From assembly GCA_029916745.1 (NCBI GenBank), contig JARXWK010000005.1, positions 1-64,000 of the forward strand: DNA of 64,000 bases, read 5' to 3'. A program made the position numbers and the translations under genes. This DNA comes from Dysgonomonadaceae bacterium PH5-43. GTDB taxonomy: Bacteria; Bacteroidota; Bacteroidia; Bacteroidales; Azobacteroidaceae. The notes beneath the pieces are model-generated. The model searched no databases and had not been told where the DNA came from. It saw only the letters and a program-made list of their open reading frames with translations. The stretch's first letter is position 1. Every line of letters begins with the position of its first letter. Positions 1 to 7,829 of the stretch are shown one piece after another.

Positions 1-1
1 T

Positions 2-70
2 AGCTTTCTGCCTAAGAAGCCTGCCATCAAAGTTGATTATGTAGAGGACATGCAGCTTGCTTTATTCTAA
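2..70 (+). CDS. 3' end of an unidentified gene (partial)
   Basis: An open frame enters from the left edge and stops with TAA at 68-70, giving the last 22 residues of a protein. The tail ends in QLALF, which resembles the QLxLF pentapeptide that many bacterial DNA-repair and polymerase proteins use to bind the sliding clamp. That resemblance is the only clue, and it could be chance. The reading is open, but the stretch is too short to prove it is coding. It converges on the M60 peptidase gene that ends at 108. Confidence 0.4.
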   Translation, partial: SFLPKKPAIKVDYVEDMQLALF

Positions 71-107
71 TCTTATATCGAACTCACGTTAATTATTTAG
101 TAGTTAC

Positions 108-2120
108 TTATAAAGAAAATCTACCGCCAAGAGGTTTAACCAAACAAACATCTTCATCTGGTTTATCATATCCCTTTTCTTTAATATATTCTCTAAACTC
201 TTCCAACTCGGCTGTTGTAAAGGCATAGTGTCCTGTTCCATAATCATCAATAGTGAAAGGCTCTCTACCTTCTAAGTCTGTGCAATAAAGCATTCCCCAG
301 TCAACAAAGAAATCAACAAGATCAAGTTCGGTCAAGTCACACACTGCTTTAGCGAAGTGTAATTCGTATTGAGCCGACGTCCAGCCTTCTGTGTTTGCCG
401 TAGAAGTTCTAAGCTTTCTATTCAAATCAGGGAAGAAGTCAGCATATCCTTTTTCCATAAAATAATAGAATAATTGAGAGAATGGAATAAGCGTAACACC
501 TACATCACCATATTTAAGGAGTGCAGTTTTTCCTTTAATTGCCGTTAATCCAGCTTTGAATCTATCTTCTTCATCTGAATACGTTGGATCAACAACATAG
601 TATCTAAAAAATCTATTAGGGAAATTCACACTTGTTTCACCCATTCCCGACCAGTTATTGAACTTGTACTGGTGAATATGCCCTACTTCGTGGCAAGGTC
701 CCCAGTTGTTGTCGCTACTTGGTCCGCCGTAAAAACGAACAGAATTAGCCATATTGTACATAGTACCATATTCGAAAGAAGCTCCCGCATTGTCTTTATA
801 CATATAATAGCTTCCATTAGCGCGACATTGTACTCTGTTTTTAGGAAGCCCTTCGTATTTCTGCCAACCCATATATTTTTGTTGGTGAAGAACCATATTA
901 TCGTAACGTTTTACTAATTCAGTTACGTCATCGGTATAGTTGCGATAAGCTTCAACTGTATAAGTTATTTGTGTGCGGTTGCCAACTAAATCTAAGAATG
1001 GATAAGCATTTGCATTAGCAAGAATTTCTACAAAATCTTCATTTGTGTGAATAGATGCATCGAAATATCCTTGAACAATACCCATAGGAATATGAATATT
1101 AACTTTGCCCGCTTCTTCCCAATCGGGAGTAAAATAACTAATGTAACCTATACCTGCAAAATCTTTAACGTCAACAACATTAATACCTTCTTGCAGCGGG
1201 TAGCTTCGTGATTGCAAAGACCAATTGTCGGTTGTTTGTCCTAAGTAGTGAGGAATTACTAAGCTAACATTTCTGCCTTCTTCCAAGTTTTCGACAACAA
1301 TAACATTTTTACCTAATGGGAAATAGATACCAGTAGGGTTTTCGTGTAAGTTATAAGCACTAACGCTATATAGTTTAGAGAAAGAAGATCTATCCATATA
1401 GGCTTCACATTCTCTTGTTCTAAAATTTAAAGAATAGTTTCCTTTATATATATTAGTCGCCAATTCTCTAAAGAAAGGGTTTTCCATAGCATCTATATCA
1501 TTCATAGAAACACCATCTTTCAATTTAGTAAGAAGTTTATCTGCAAATAATGTTGTATTGTTATCTCTTGCTGGATTAATTCTATAAAATTCCATTTCGG
1601 CACAACTTGCAAATCCATTACCATCGCCAGCTCCTGATAAGATTGTAAACTCTATAGTTTTTACTTTGCTTAGTTGTTCGCTAAACTTAACTTTAGAGGC
1701 ATTTCCACTTCCTGCAAAGTCATAAGCACCAATAAGTGTTTTTTCACTCTTATCAACAGAAGTATAATAGATTTCTACTTCTTTGAAGTTTCCATTACTA
1801 CCCGATGTTCGAGGATTATATATCAGATAATCAAGATCTTCTTCTGCTATATTAAAAACTAAAGTTATAGGAAACTCTTGTACCGACCAACTTGAGTGAT
1901 ACATAGTAGCCATATCTCCATCGAAAGCCTTGCTAATTTCAGCCCCTCCTTGATAAGAACTTGCAGTACCGCTTTTAGGAGTAATCTTAAAATCACCCGG
2001 GATAGATGAAGCCAACTCCGAAACAGGAGCTATAGAAGTCATAAAATAATCTTGTGCATTAGTAGGCATTGTAAATCCCAATAAACACAATATGCTTAAA
2101 AATATATGTTTTACTTTCAT
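108..2120 (-). CDS. Secreted M60-like (enhancin/mucinase type) zinc metallopeptidase
   Basis: Predicted secreted protein of 670 residues. Residues 1-23 form a signal peptide ending in NAQ. Residues about 40-180 look like an F5/8 type C (discoidin-like) carbohydrate-binding domain. The catalytic part carries HEVGH at 477-481 followed by a glutamate at 495, matching the M60 pattern HExxH(x8-28)E. Members of this family cleave mucins and other O-glycosylated proteins at the cell surface, so that role is inferred here. The gene starts 11 bp after the stop of the ricin-like protein gene at 2132-3361, so the two are probably co-transcribed. It lacks the C-terminal sorting-type domain found on several other secreted proteins in this window. 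Confidence 0.85.
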   Translation of the reverse strand: MKVKHIFLSILCLLGFTMPTNAQDYFMTSIAPVSELASSIPGDFKITPKSGTASSYQGGAEISKAFDGDMATMYHSSWSVQEFPITLVFNIAEEDLDYLIYNPRTSGSNGNFKEVEIYYTSVDKSEKTLIGAYDFAGSGNASKVKFSEQLSKVKTIEFTILSGAGDGNGFASCAEMEFYRINPARDNNTTLFADKLLTKLKDGVSMNDIDAMENPFFRELATNIYKGNYSLNFRTRECEAYMDRSSFSKLYSVSAYNLHENPTGIYFPLGKNVIVVENLEEGRNVSLVIPHYLGQTTDNWSLQSRSYPLQEGINVVDVKDFAGIGYISYFTPDWEEAGKVNIHIPMGIVQGYFDASIHTNEDFVEILANANAYPFLDLVGNRTQITYTVEAYRNYTDDVTELVKRYDNMVLHQQKYMGWQKYEGLPKNRVQCRANGSYYMYKDNAGASFEYGTMYNMANSVRFYGGPSSDNNWGPCHEVGHIHQYKFNNWSGMGETSVNFPNRFFRYYVVDPTYSDEEDRFKAGLTAIKGKTALLKYGDVGVTLIPFSQLFYYFMEKGYADFFPDLNRKLRTSTANTEGWTSAQYELHFAKAVCDLTELDLVDFFVDWGMLYCTDLEGREPFTIDDYGTGHYAFTTAELEEFREYIKEKGYDKPDEDVCLVKPLGGRFSL

Positions 2121-2131
2121 TGTTTATAATT

Positions 2132-3361
2132 TTAATAGTTTGTAACAGCTTTTGTTTTATTGTTTACAGTAACAAGATATACACCAAGAGGTAAAGATGT
2201 GTTTTTGTTTACAGTAACACCTGTTAGGGTTCTAACAGTGAAATCGTCTACTCCTTCAACAAAAATACGTCCTTCTATAGAGTAAATATTAATATTATCC
2301 CAATCGTTAGGTTTAGCGATATAATCAATATCCATAGTTACTTCTCCTTTTACAAAGTTCCACGAAAACCCAGAGCCAATTAATGAGTTTTCATTATAAG
2401 CTTCAGGAGTTTCGTTTGCTGCAGTAGTATTAAGGTATCGTGTTAGTCCATCGCTATCTTTACCATAAAGGATATATTCTTTATTTGCAATATAATCTAA
2501 GTTCCAACCATTACTTTCTTCTATTGTTTGAGTAGCTTTAGTGTATTGATAACCATCTTTTACTAAATAATCAGCCTGTATAATATTACCTGTTGCACGG
2601 TTTACTAACTCAAAACGAGTATCTTTTGAAGTTGTACCTTTCTTAATAGCTTTCCATTGTTGGCTGTAATCGTCTTCTTTGTAATCGTCGATACCAAAAC
2701 AAATATTAGGAAGAGCCGAGCTTACAATATCAGTAATGCATTTGTTTTCGCAACCAGCACGGTTACTTTTTATAACATACCAAGTTTGCGATTTACTGTC
2801 GCTCATTACAAGATTAGGATCTTCGTATTCTACGAAACTGAAGTTAGAGTTTCTATCATTTTCCCAAGTAGAGGTTTCTAATACAACTGGAAATTTTTCA
2901 CCCTTGTATGAATTACCTTGATGGATAAATTTATAACTTGATTTTCCCGACACAGTTGTTACTGCCTGAATGCCGAAATAATTACCTTTTTTGTTGATTT
3001 TCCAAGCAGTTGTAGGCGTTCTGTTAATAATTACACGAACCGAACCTGTTTCCGAATCTAAGAAAACATCCATTTTTCTTGTAGATGCTGCTTTGTTGAT
3101 GAAAATATAGTTGCCGTCGGCATCTAATTCAAATCTCCAAAGTTGAGAGTTTAACTTACTTTGGGTTGCAGAATAAATTCTTTCTCTCCCAAACAAGACG
3201 TTACTCTCGTTTGTGAACACCATACCCGAACGTTCATCGTTTCCGCGAACTTCAATAAAATACCATTTGGGGTTGCTTGAGGTGCTAACCTCAGGTTGTG
3301 CAAATAAATGACTCGAAATGGTCATTAGAATGCCCAACATTAAAAAGAAATGCTTTTTCAT
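2132..3361 (-). CDS. Secreted protein with two ricin-like modules and a C-terminal sorting-type domain
   Basis: 409 residues with a signal peptide (1-21). Two related modules lie at about 32-180 and 192-338. Each opens with W-Y-x-I and contains a QxW-type motif (QLW near 73, QQW near 234), as in ricin B-type beta-trefoil lectins. The last ~50 residues form a small beta domain ending in a G-V-Y-L-V pattern, like T9SS type A or DUF6383-like C-terminal domains in Bacteroidales. No catalytic motif is visible, so it is probably a glycan-binding partner for the M60 peptidase encoded just downstream. A -7 box lies 92 bp upstream. The precise function is unknown. Confidence 0.7.
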   Translation of the reverse strand: MKKHFFLMLGILMTISSHLFAQPEVSTSSNPKWYFIEVRGNDERSGMVFTNESNVLFGRERIYSATQSKLNSQLWRFELDADGNYIFINKAASTRKMDVFLDSETGSVRVIINRTPTTAWKINKKGNYFGIQAVTTVSGKSSYKFIHQGNSYKGEKFPVVLETSTWENDRNSNFSFVEYEDPNLVMSDSKSQTWYVIKSNRAGCENKCITDIVSSALPNICFGIDDYKEDDYSQQWKAIKKGTTSKDTRFELVNRATGNIIQADYLVKDGYQYTKATQTIEESNGWNLDYIANKEYILYGKDSDGLTRYLNTTAANETPEAYNENSLIGSGFSWNFVKGEVTMDIDYIAKPNDWDNINIYSIEGRIFVEGVDDFTVRTLTGVTVNKNTSLPLGVYLVTVNNKTKAVTNY

Positions 3362-3679
3362 GAAATTAATTAATGTTTGTTGTTTATTAACTATCGATTG
3401 CCAAATATTATATATAACAAGCTACAATACAAAAAACAAGGCTATCTCCGCGCAAAGATAACAAAAAATTGATATATCATAATATTTTTAATTAATATTT
3501 GCCATTTTTTCATCTTTAGTAATTAATCCTATATACGCAAGGAATAATGAATGTGCATTGGCAAATAGTATTTTACACTATTTACCAACAACACAATCCA
3601 ATTTCAACTCCAATTCTTTTTTCAGATATTTAGCAAAACAACCGCTTTATTAAAGTGCTTGTGCAAAAAACGACATCTT
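3362..3679. other. Intergenic region, no gene seen
   Basis: About 320 AT-rich bases between the ABC exporter gene and the ricin-like protein gene, both on the minus strand. It holds the -7 box at 3453-3460 and an inverted pair, ATTTGCCA near 3499 and TGGCAAAT near 3558. The second half of that pair runs into a short palindrome, AAATAGT and ACTATTT. These may be part of a terminator for the exporter gene or an operator. No ORF with coding character was found. Confidence 0.4.
3453..3460 (-). promoter_or_regulatory. Bacteroidetes -7 box for the ricin-like/M60 operon
   Basis: On the minus strand the sequence reads TATCTTTG, a perfect match to TAnnTTTG. It lies about 90 bp upstream of the start at 3361. 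No clear -33 TTTG was identified. Confidence 0.5.
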
Positions 3680-5422
3680 TTAATATTGCTTTATGCTATC
3701 CGTTTGTCTCTCAACCATTCTCGCAAATATCCCATTTTGCTTTTTCAGTTCTTCGGGCGTTCCCGTTTCGGCAACGGTTCCGTTTTCCAATACTACAATT
3801 TTGTCAGCATTGGAAACGGTTCTCATACGATGGGCGATAATCAGTACCGTTTTATTACGAACCAATTCTGATATTCCCGCCTGAATCTTAGTCTCATTCT
3901 CGACATCAAGCGAGGCTGTAGCCTCGTCCAACAGCACAATCGGCGCATTTTTCAATAAAGCACGTGCAATAGAAACACGCTGGCGTTCACCACCCGACAA
4001 TGTTTCGCCGTTCTCGCCAATAATGGTGTCGTAACCTTGCGGCATTTGGCTTACAAACTCATCGCATTGAGCTAAGTGTGCTGCACGCTTCACTTCTTCG
4101 TCCGAAGCATCGCGCTTGCCAATTCGTATATTGTCTTTAATTGAAGTATTAAAAAGAGTTACATCTTGAAAGACAACCGAATAATTCTCAAATAAAGTTT
4201 CAGGCTCAATTAGGCTAATATCTTTTCCGCCAAGCATAATCTCACCAGATTGAATATCCCAGAAACGAGCCACCAGCTTCGCTACCGTACTTTTCCCGCT
4301 ACCAGATGATCCTACCAAAGCAGTTATTTCACCTTGTTTGGCTGTAAAAGAAGTTTTTTTCAACACCTGTTTGCCCGATTCATATGAGAAATCCACGTTT
4401 TTAAATTCTATGTTGTAGTCAGTCGGTGCAAAATCAGTCGTCCCCTGCTGAATAGGTAAAGCTTCCATTTCATTCATACGGTCGATACGAATATCGAGAT
4501 AAAACAATGCTGCCAAATTGTTCATCACGTCATCTACTGGGGCATAAATCCGTGAACCAACTACTAAAAATATCAGGTAAGTAAATAAATCAATTGCTCC
4601 TGTTGCCAATAAATTAGCTCCAATAATTATCACACTCGCCAAACCGAGTTTCAGTAAACTTTGTGCGCCTTTCACCAAAACTCCAGTTAACAATTCACTT
4701 TTAGTAAGCTCTGTTTCGTAATGGTCTATTTTATCATCTAATTTGAGAAGATAATCTGCCTCCTGATTGTAAGATTTTATCTCTTGAATAGCTTCCAACC
4801 CTTCCTGTATTTGTTCGGTTACAGCACGTTTGTTTATGTAATTGGTCTTATTCGCTTTGGTGATTTTTCGTTTGGATAACAGAATTACTGCCAATGCAAA
4901 CGGAACCACCCAAAACAAAGCCAATGCCAGTTGCCAGTTGTAGAAAAACATTCCGCAAGCAATTAGCAGAATACTAATCATTGATGCGAACAACTGCGGA
5001 ACAGCATGAGAGAATGTATGTTCTAAATCGGTGCAATCGTCCATAATGGTTGATGTTACATCTGATAAGTTTTTCTCTCCAAAGAAAGCCAAAGGCAACT
5101 TACGAAGTTTCTCGGCAAGCGAAATACGATGGTTTGCGCTTTCTTCGTACACTGTATTGAATGTGCTTTTGTATTGAAACAAGGCAATCACATACATCAC
5201 CAGTATAAATACAAGACCAAGAATGCTATAATAGGTGATTCCGTGCGCAACCGAAGCTGACGGATTAATCACAGGTTGCAGATAGTCTTCAAGAAACAAG
5301 AAGACAAAAACGGCTGGCATCATCAATGCGATGTTGAGCAGGGTTGTCCAATATACGCCTTTACAGAAATCTTTAGCTCCTTTTTGCGAAAGAGCAAATC
5401 GTTGCTGAATCATTTTAAGCAT
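3680..5422 (-). CDS. ABC exporter half-transporter (permease fused to ATPase), intact partner
   Basis: 580 residues: a six-helix transmembrane domain (about 20-310) followed by a nucleotide-binding domain. Walker A GSSGSGKST is at 371-379, the LSGGE signature at 475-479, and Walker B IVLLDE at 495-500, with an H-loop near 531. Size and layout match the heterodimeric exporter-type family that includes YbtP/YbtQ and IrtA/IrtB. The substrate cannot be read from sequence. The start codon overlaps the end of the upstream half-transporter gene by 8 bp, showing that the two were one operon. Because the partner is broken, this subunit may now be an orphan or work as a homodimer. The locus looks less AT-rich than its neighbours, which may reflect horizontal transfer; this was judged by eye. 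Confidence 0.85.
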   Translation of the reverse strand: MLKMIQQRFALSQKGAKDFCKGVYWTTLLNIALMMPAVFVFLFLEDYLQPVINPSASVAHGITYYSILGLVFILVMYVIALFQYKSTFNTVYEESANHRISLAEKLRKLPLAFFGEKNLSDVTSTIMDDCTDLEHTFSHAVPQLFASMISILLIACGMFFYNWQLALALFWVVPFALAVILLSKRKITKANKTNYINKRAVTEQIQEGLEAIQEIKSYNQEADYLLKLDDKIDHYETELTKSELLTGVLVKGAQSLLKLGLASVIIIGANLLATGAIDLFTYLIFLVVGSRIYAPVDDVMNNLAALFYLDIRIDRMNEMEALPIQQGTTDFAPTDYNIEFKNVDFSYESGKQVLKKTSFTAKQGEITALVGSSGSGKSTVAKLVARFWDIQSGEIMLGGKDISLIEPETLFENYSVVFQDVTLFNTSIKDNIRIGKRDASDEEVKRAAHLAQCDEFVSQMPQGYDTIIGENGETLSGGERQRVSIARALLKNAPIVLLDEATASLDVENETKIQAGISELVRNKTVLIIAHRMRTVSNADKIVVLENGTVAETGTPEELKKQNGIFARMVERQTDSIKQY

Positions 5423-6949
5423 GAGCAGCCTCCTTTCCTATTGTCCATTGAACGGACTGTTGATATTCGTTCCACATATTATTATATATTCCTTGTTTTT
5501 CGATTAATTCATTGTGAGTGCCATATTCAGCGATTTTCCCTTTATTGATTACGATAATATTGTCGGCATCGGCAATGCTTGTAAGTCGATGGGCAATCAT
5601 TAAAACCGTTTTCCCTTTTGTTAGTTCCTTTAATGCTTGTTGTATCAGATGTTCGTTTTCCGGGTCGGCAAAGGCAGTAGCCTCGTCAAGAACAACAATG
5701 GGAGCATTCTTTAGAATAGCACGGGCAATATCTCCTTCACATTAATTCCACCAATCAATACCGCGCCTTTACTGGCATCCCAGAAGCGAGGGATAAGGCG
5801 TGCTATAGTAGTTTTTCCACTTCCCGAAGCTCCGACCAAAGCAACTGTATTTCCCTGTGGAATGGAAAAACTCACTCCGTCAACTGCATTCTTTTTGGCA
5901 TCGGGATAAGCAAACACGACATTCTCAAAATTGACATCAAAGCTTTTCAAAGGTTGCGAATTTTTCAACACTGGGAATAATTCAATATCCGTTAAGTTGT
6001 CTAAGCGATTAATGGCTTCACCTGCTTGACCCATAGCCTGCTGCAAATACATAATTTTCATAATACTTTGCGAGAATACGGGAGTAATTAATATGAATAG
6101 AAAAAAGTTAAGCAAGACAGAAACGAGATCACCTATATTTCCTATCAGCAAGATTGAGACGGGAGCCAATACAAACACAAAAGAATTAATAACCACTGTA
6201 TAGCCCGACATCGCTTTTTCACAACCCTTGCTATATTGGGAGACCATTTTATTGTAATTCATAATGCTTTTATGGAAATTCTTAAATGAGTAAATGGTTT
6301 GTTGAAAAACCTTTACCACAGGGATTCCACGCACATATTCTACAGCTTCGGTATTCATTTCCTCTAGCGAAGTCATGTACCTTTTCATAAACTCACGCTC
6401 TTTTTCACCCATCATCAGCATAATTAAAACAAAAGAAATAACGATAGGAACCAAGCATGCCAATCCGAGTTGCCAGTTAAACACAAAAATCAGGACGAGA
6501 GCAACTATCGGTATGATAATAGCAACAGCCAAATCGGGTAGTTGGTGTGCTAGAAAACTGTGAGTAATACTTGCATTATCATCTATAATCTTTCGTATCT
6601 TTCCGCTAGTATTGTTATCAAAAAAACCAAGCGGCATCCGCACTATCTTACGCATAGCTTCGCGCCGCATATTCGATTCCACTTTGAATGCTGCCAAATG
6701 CGACAACATCAATGCACCAAAATAGAGGATAACACTTGTGATTGCTGAACCCGCTGCCCACCAAGCATAAGTGATTACTGTTTTGGAAGAAAAGCTATCT
6801 CCCGGATTCAAAAGCTCTCTGACTATAAGCCAGATAAAAATAAATGGCAGCATTCCTGCCAAGGCACTGATGGCTGACAATGCCATAGACAAGGGGAAGA
6901 GTGTTTTCCGCTCGCCTGCATAGTGTTGAAGTTTGTTTAATGTACTCAT
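5415..6949 (-). pseudogene. ABC exporter half-transporter broken by an internal deletion
   Basis: The first part, starting at 6949 (MSTLNKLQ; the frame stays open to 7024 but has no better start), encodes the transmembrane domain and the nucleotide-binding domain through Walker A (GASGSGKTT) and GGINVKEI, then stops at 5711. The rest of the ATPase continues in another frame, from IARAILKN through Walker B (IVVLDEAT) and IAHRL to the stop at 5415. Compared with the intact partner, about 78 residues between these points are missing, including the Q-loop and the LSGGE signature. A loss of roughly 235 bp near 5728-5736 that is not a multiple of three would explain both the missing segment and the frame change. 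No functional ATPase can be made. A fault in assembly is the main alternative. Confidence 0.8.
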
Positions 6950-7001
6950 ATATTTATAATTTATAATGTTTAAATATTCTCGTTTCCAGCTTTTCAATAG
7001 C

Positions 7002-7020
7002 GAACAATGTTCAATTTTGT
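7002..7020. promoter_or_regulatory. Candidate TetR operator upstream of the ABC exporter
   Basis: GAACAATGTTC (7002-7012) is a perfect 5-bp dyad around one central base, and a further GTTCAAT follows at 7019. The site lies about 55 bp upstream of the exporter start at 6949 and just downstream of the TetR gene. Dyads of this kind are typical of TetR operators. The assignment is inferred from position and symmetry only. Confidence 0.35.
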
Positions 7021-7024
7021 TCAA

Positions 7025-7053
7025 TAAAAAAGGGAAGCAATCTATGCCTCCCT
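7025..7053 (-). terminator. Rho-independent terminator after the tetR gene
   Basis: On the minus strand an 8-bp stem (7046-7053 with 7031-7038, one G-U pair) and a 7-base loop are followed by a run of six T. It begins at the TetR stop codon, so the exporter genes probably need their own promoter. Confidence 0.75.
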
Positions 7054-7662
7054 TTAAGTTCCTTTAAGTTCTCGCCATCCTGCAAAACTAAACCGGAAAT
7101 ATTCATAAAAGAAATCCCGTATCTTCTGCCTGTCCATATCATGCATTACGATTTCTCCCAAAATACTTACCATCCACGAAGAAATCGTGTGAATAAAGAA
7201 GGGAGAAACCGTACGCGCTTGCGAATTATGTTTCTTCTCTAATGCCATATAATCATGGCTTATATGAGTTATGTGGTCGGCTAATTCATTCCTAAAATTA
7301 GCCATAGATGAACCTTCCGAACAATACAGCAAAAGACGATATTCCTCTTTATACTTCTCTATTAAATCAATGTAATACGCTATAGCATTCTCGTTATGAC
7401 CATAGGGTGCTATGTGGCTAAAGTCGAAAAAATCTTCGGTATGCTGCTGGGTAATAAACGTAAAAATGCTGTTCTTGGCAGGCTTCATAATGGCTCTATA
7501 TATCTCATCTTTGTTCTGAAAGTAGTTATAAACATTGCTTAAGCCAACATTTGCTTTATTTGCTATATCACGCATAGAGGCATTCTTGTAGCCTTTAGAG
7601 AGAAACTCTTGCCTGGCTACCGAGAGAATGGATTCGAATATTTCGTCTTTTAGTAATTTCAT
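7054..7662 (-). CDS. TetR/AcrR family transcriptional regulator
   Basis: 202 residues. The N-terminal helix-turn-helix (about 10-56, with ASMRDIANKANVGLSNVYNY and then FQNKDEIY) is typical of TetR repressors. The C-terminal ligand-binding part is not specific. It sits directly upstream of the ABC exporter pair on the same strand, so it most likely represses those genes and responds to an exported compound. That link is inferred from position and from a dyad at 7002-7012. A TTCCTTTG sequence near 7692-7699 may be an imperfect -7 box. Confidence 0.85.
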   Translation of the reverse strand: MKLLKDEIFESILSVARQEFLSKGYKNASMRDIANKANVGLSNVYNYFQNKDEIYRAIMKPAKNSIFTFITQQHTEDFFDFSHIAPYGHNENAIAYYIDLIEKYKEEYRLLLYCSEGSSMANFRNELADHITHISHDYMALEKKHNSQARTVSPFFIHTISSWMVSILGEIVMHDMDRQKIRDFFYEYFRFSFAGWRELKGT

Positions 7663-7762
7663 TAATGAATACTTTACTTTTTAGACTACAAAGGAACGGC
7701 GTTCTTTAATGATATGCAATCCCTATTTCTTGGTATTTTTTTGATAATAAATACAACAAAAG

Positions 7763-7819
7763 CTATCTTAAAGCAAAGAGGATATGTGTTAAGCACATAT
7801 CCTCTTTGCTTTAAGATAG
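7763..7819 (-). terminator. Perfect 26-bp stem terminator of the SGNH protein gene
   Basis: Arms 7763-7788 and 7794-7819 are perfectly complementary with a 5-base loop. On the minus strand the stem follows the stop codon at 7830 by about 10 bases and leads into a T-rich tract. The stem is unusually long for a simple terminator. Confidence 0.8.
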
Positions 7820-7829
7820 TAACAATCTG

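Noticed and set aside
2132-3361. A complete type IX secretion system implied by the sorting-type domains
   Set aside because: No Por or Spr genes occur here; gldH alone does not show the system, and the domains only resemble type A or DUF6383 ends.
5711-5740. Single-base sequencing frameshift in the ABC gene
   Set aside because: Comparison with the partner shows about 78 residues missing as well as the frame change, so one wrong base cannot explain it.
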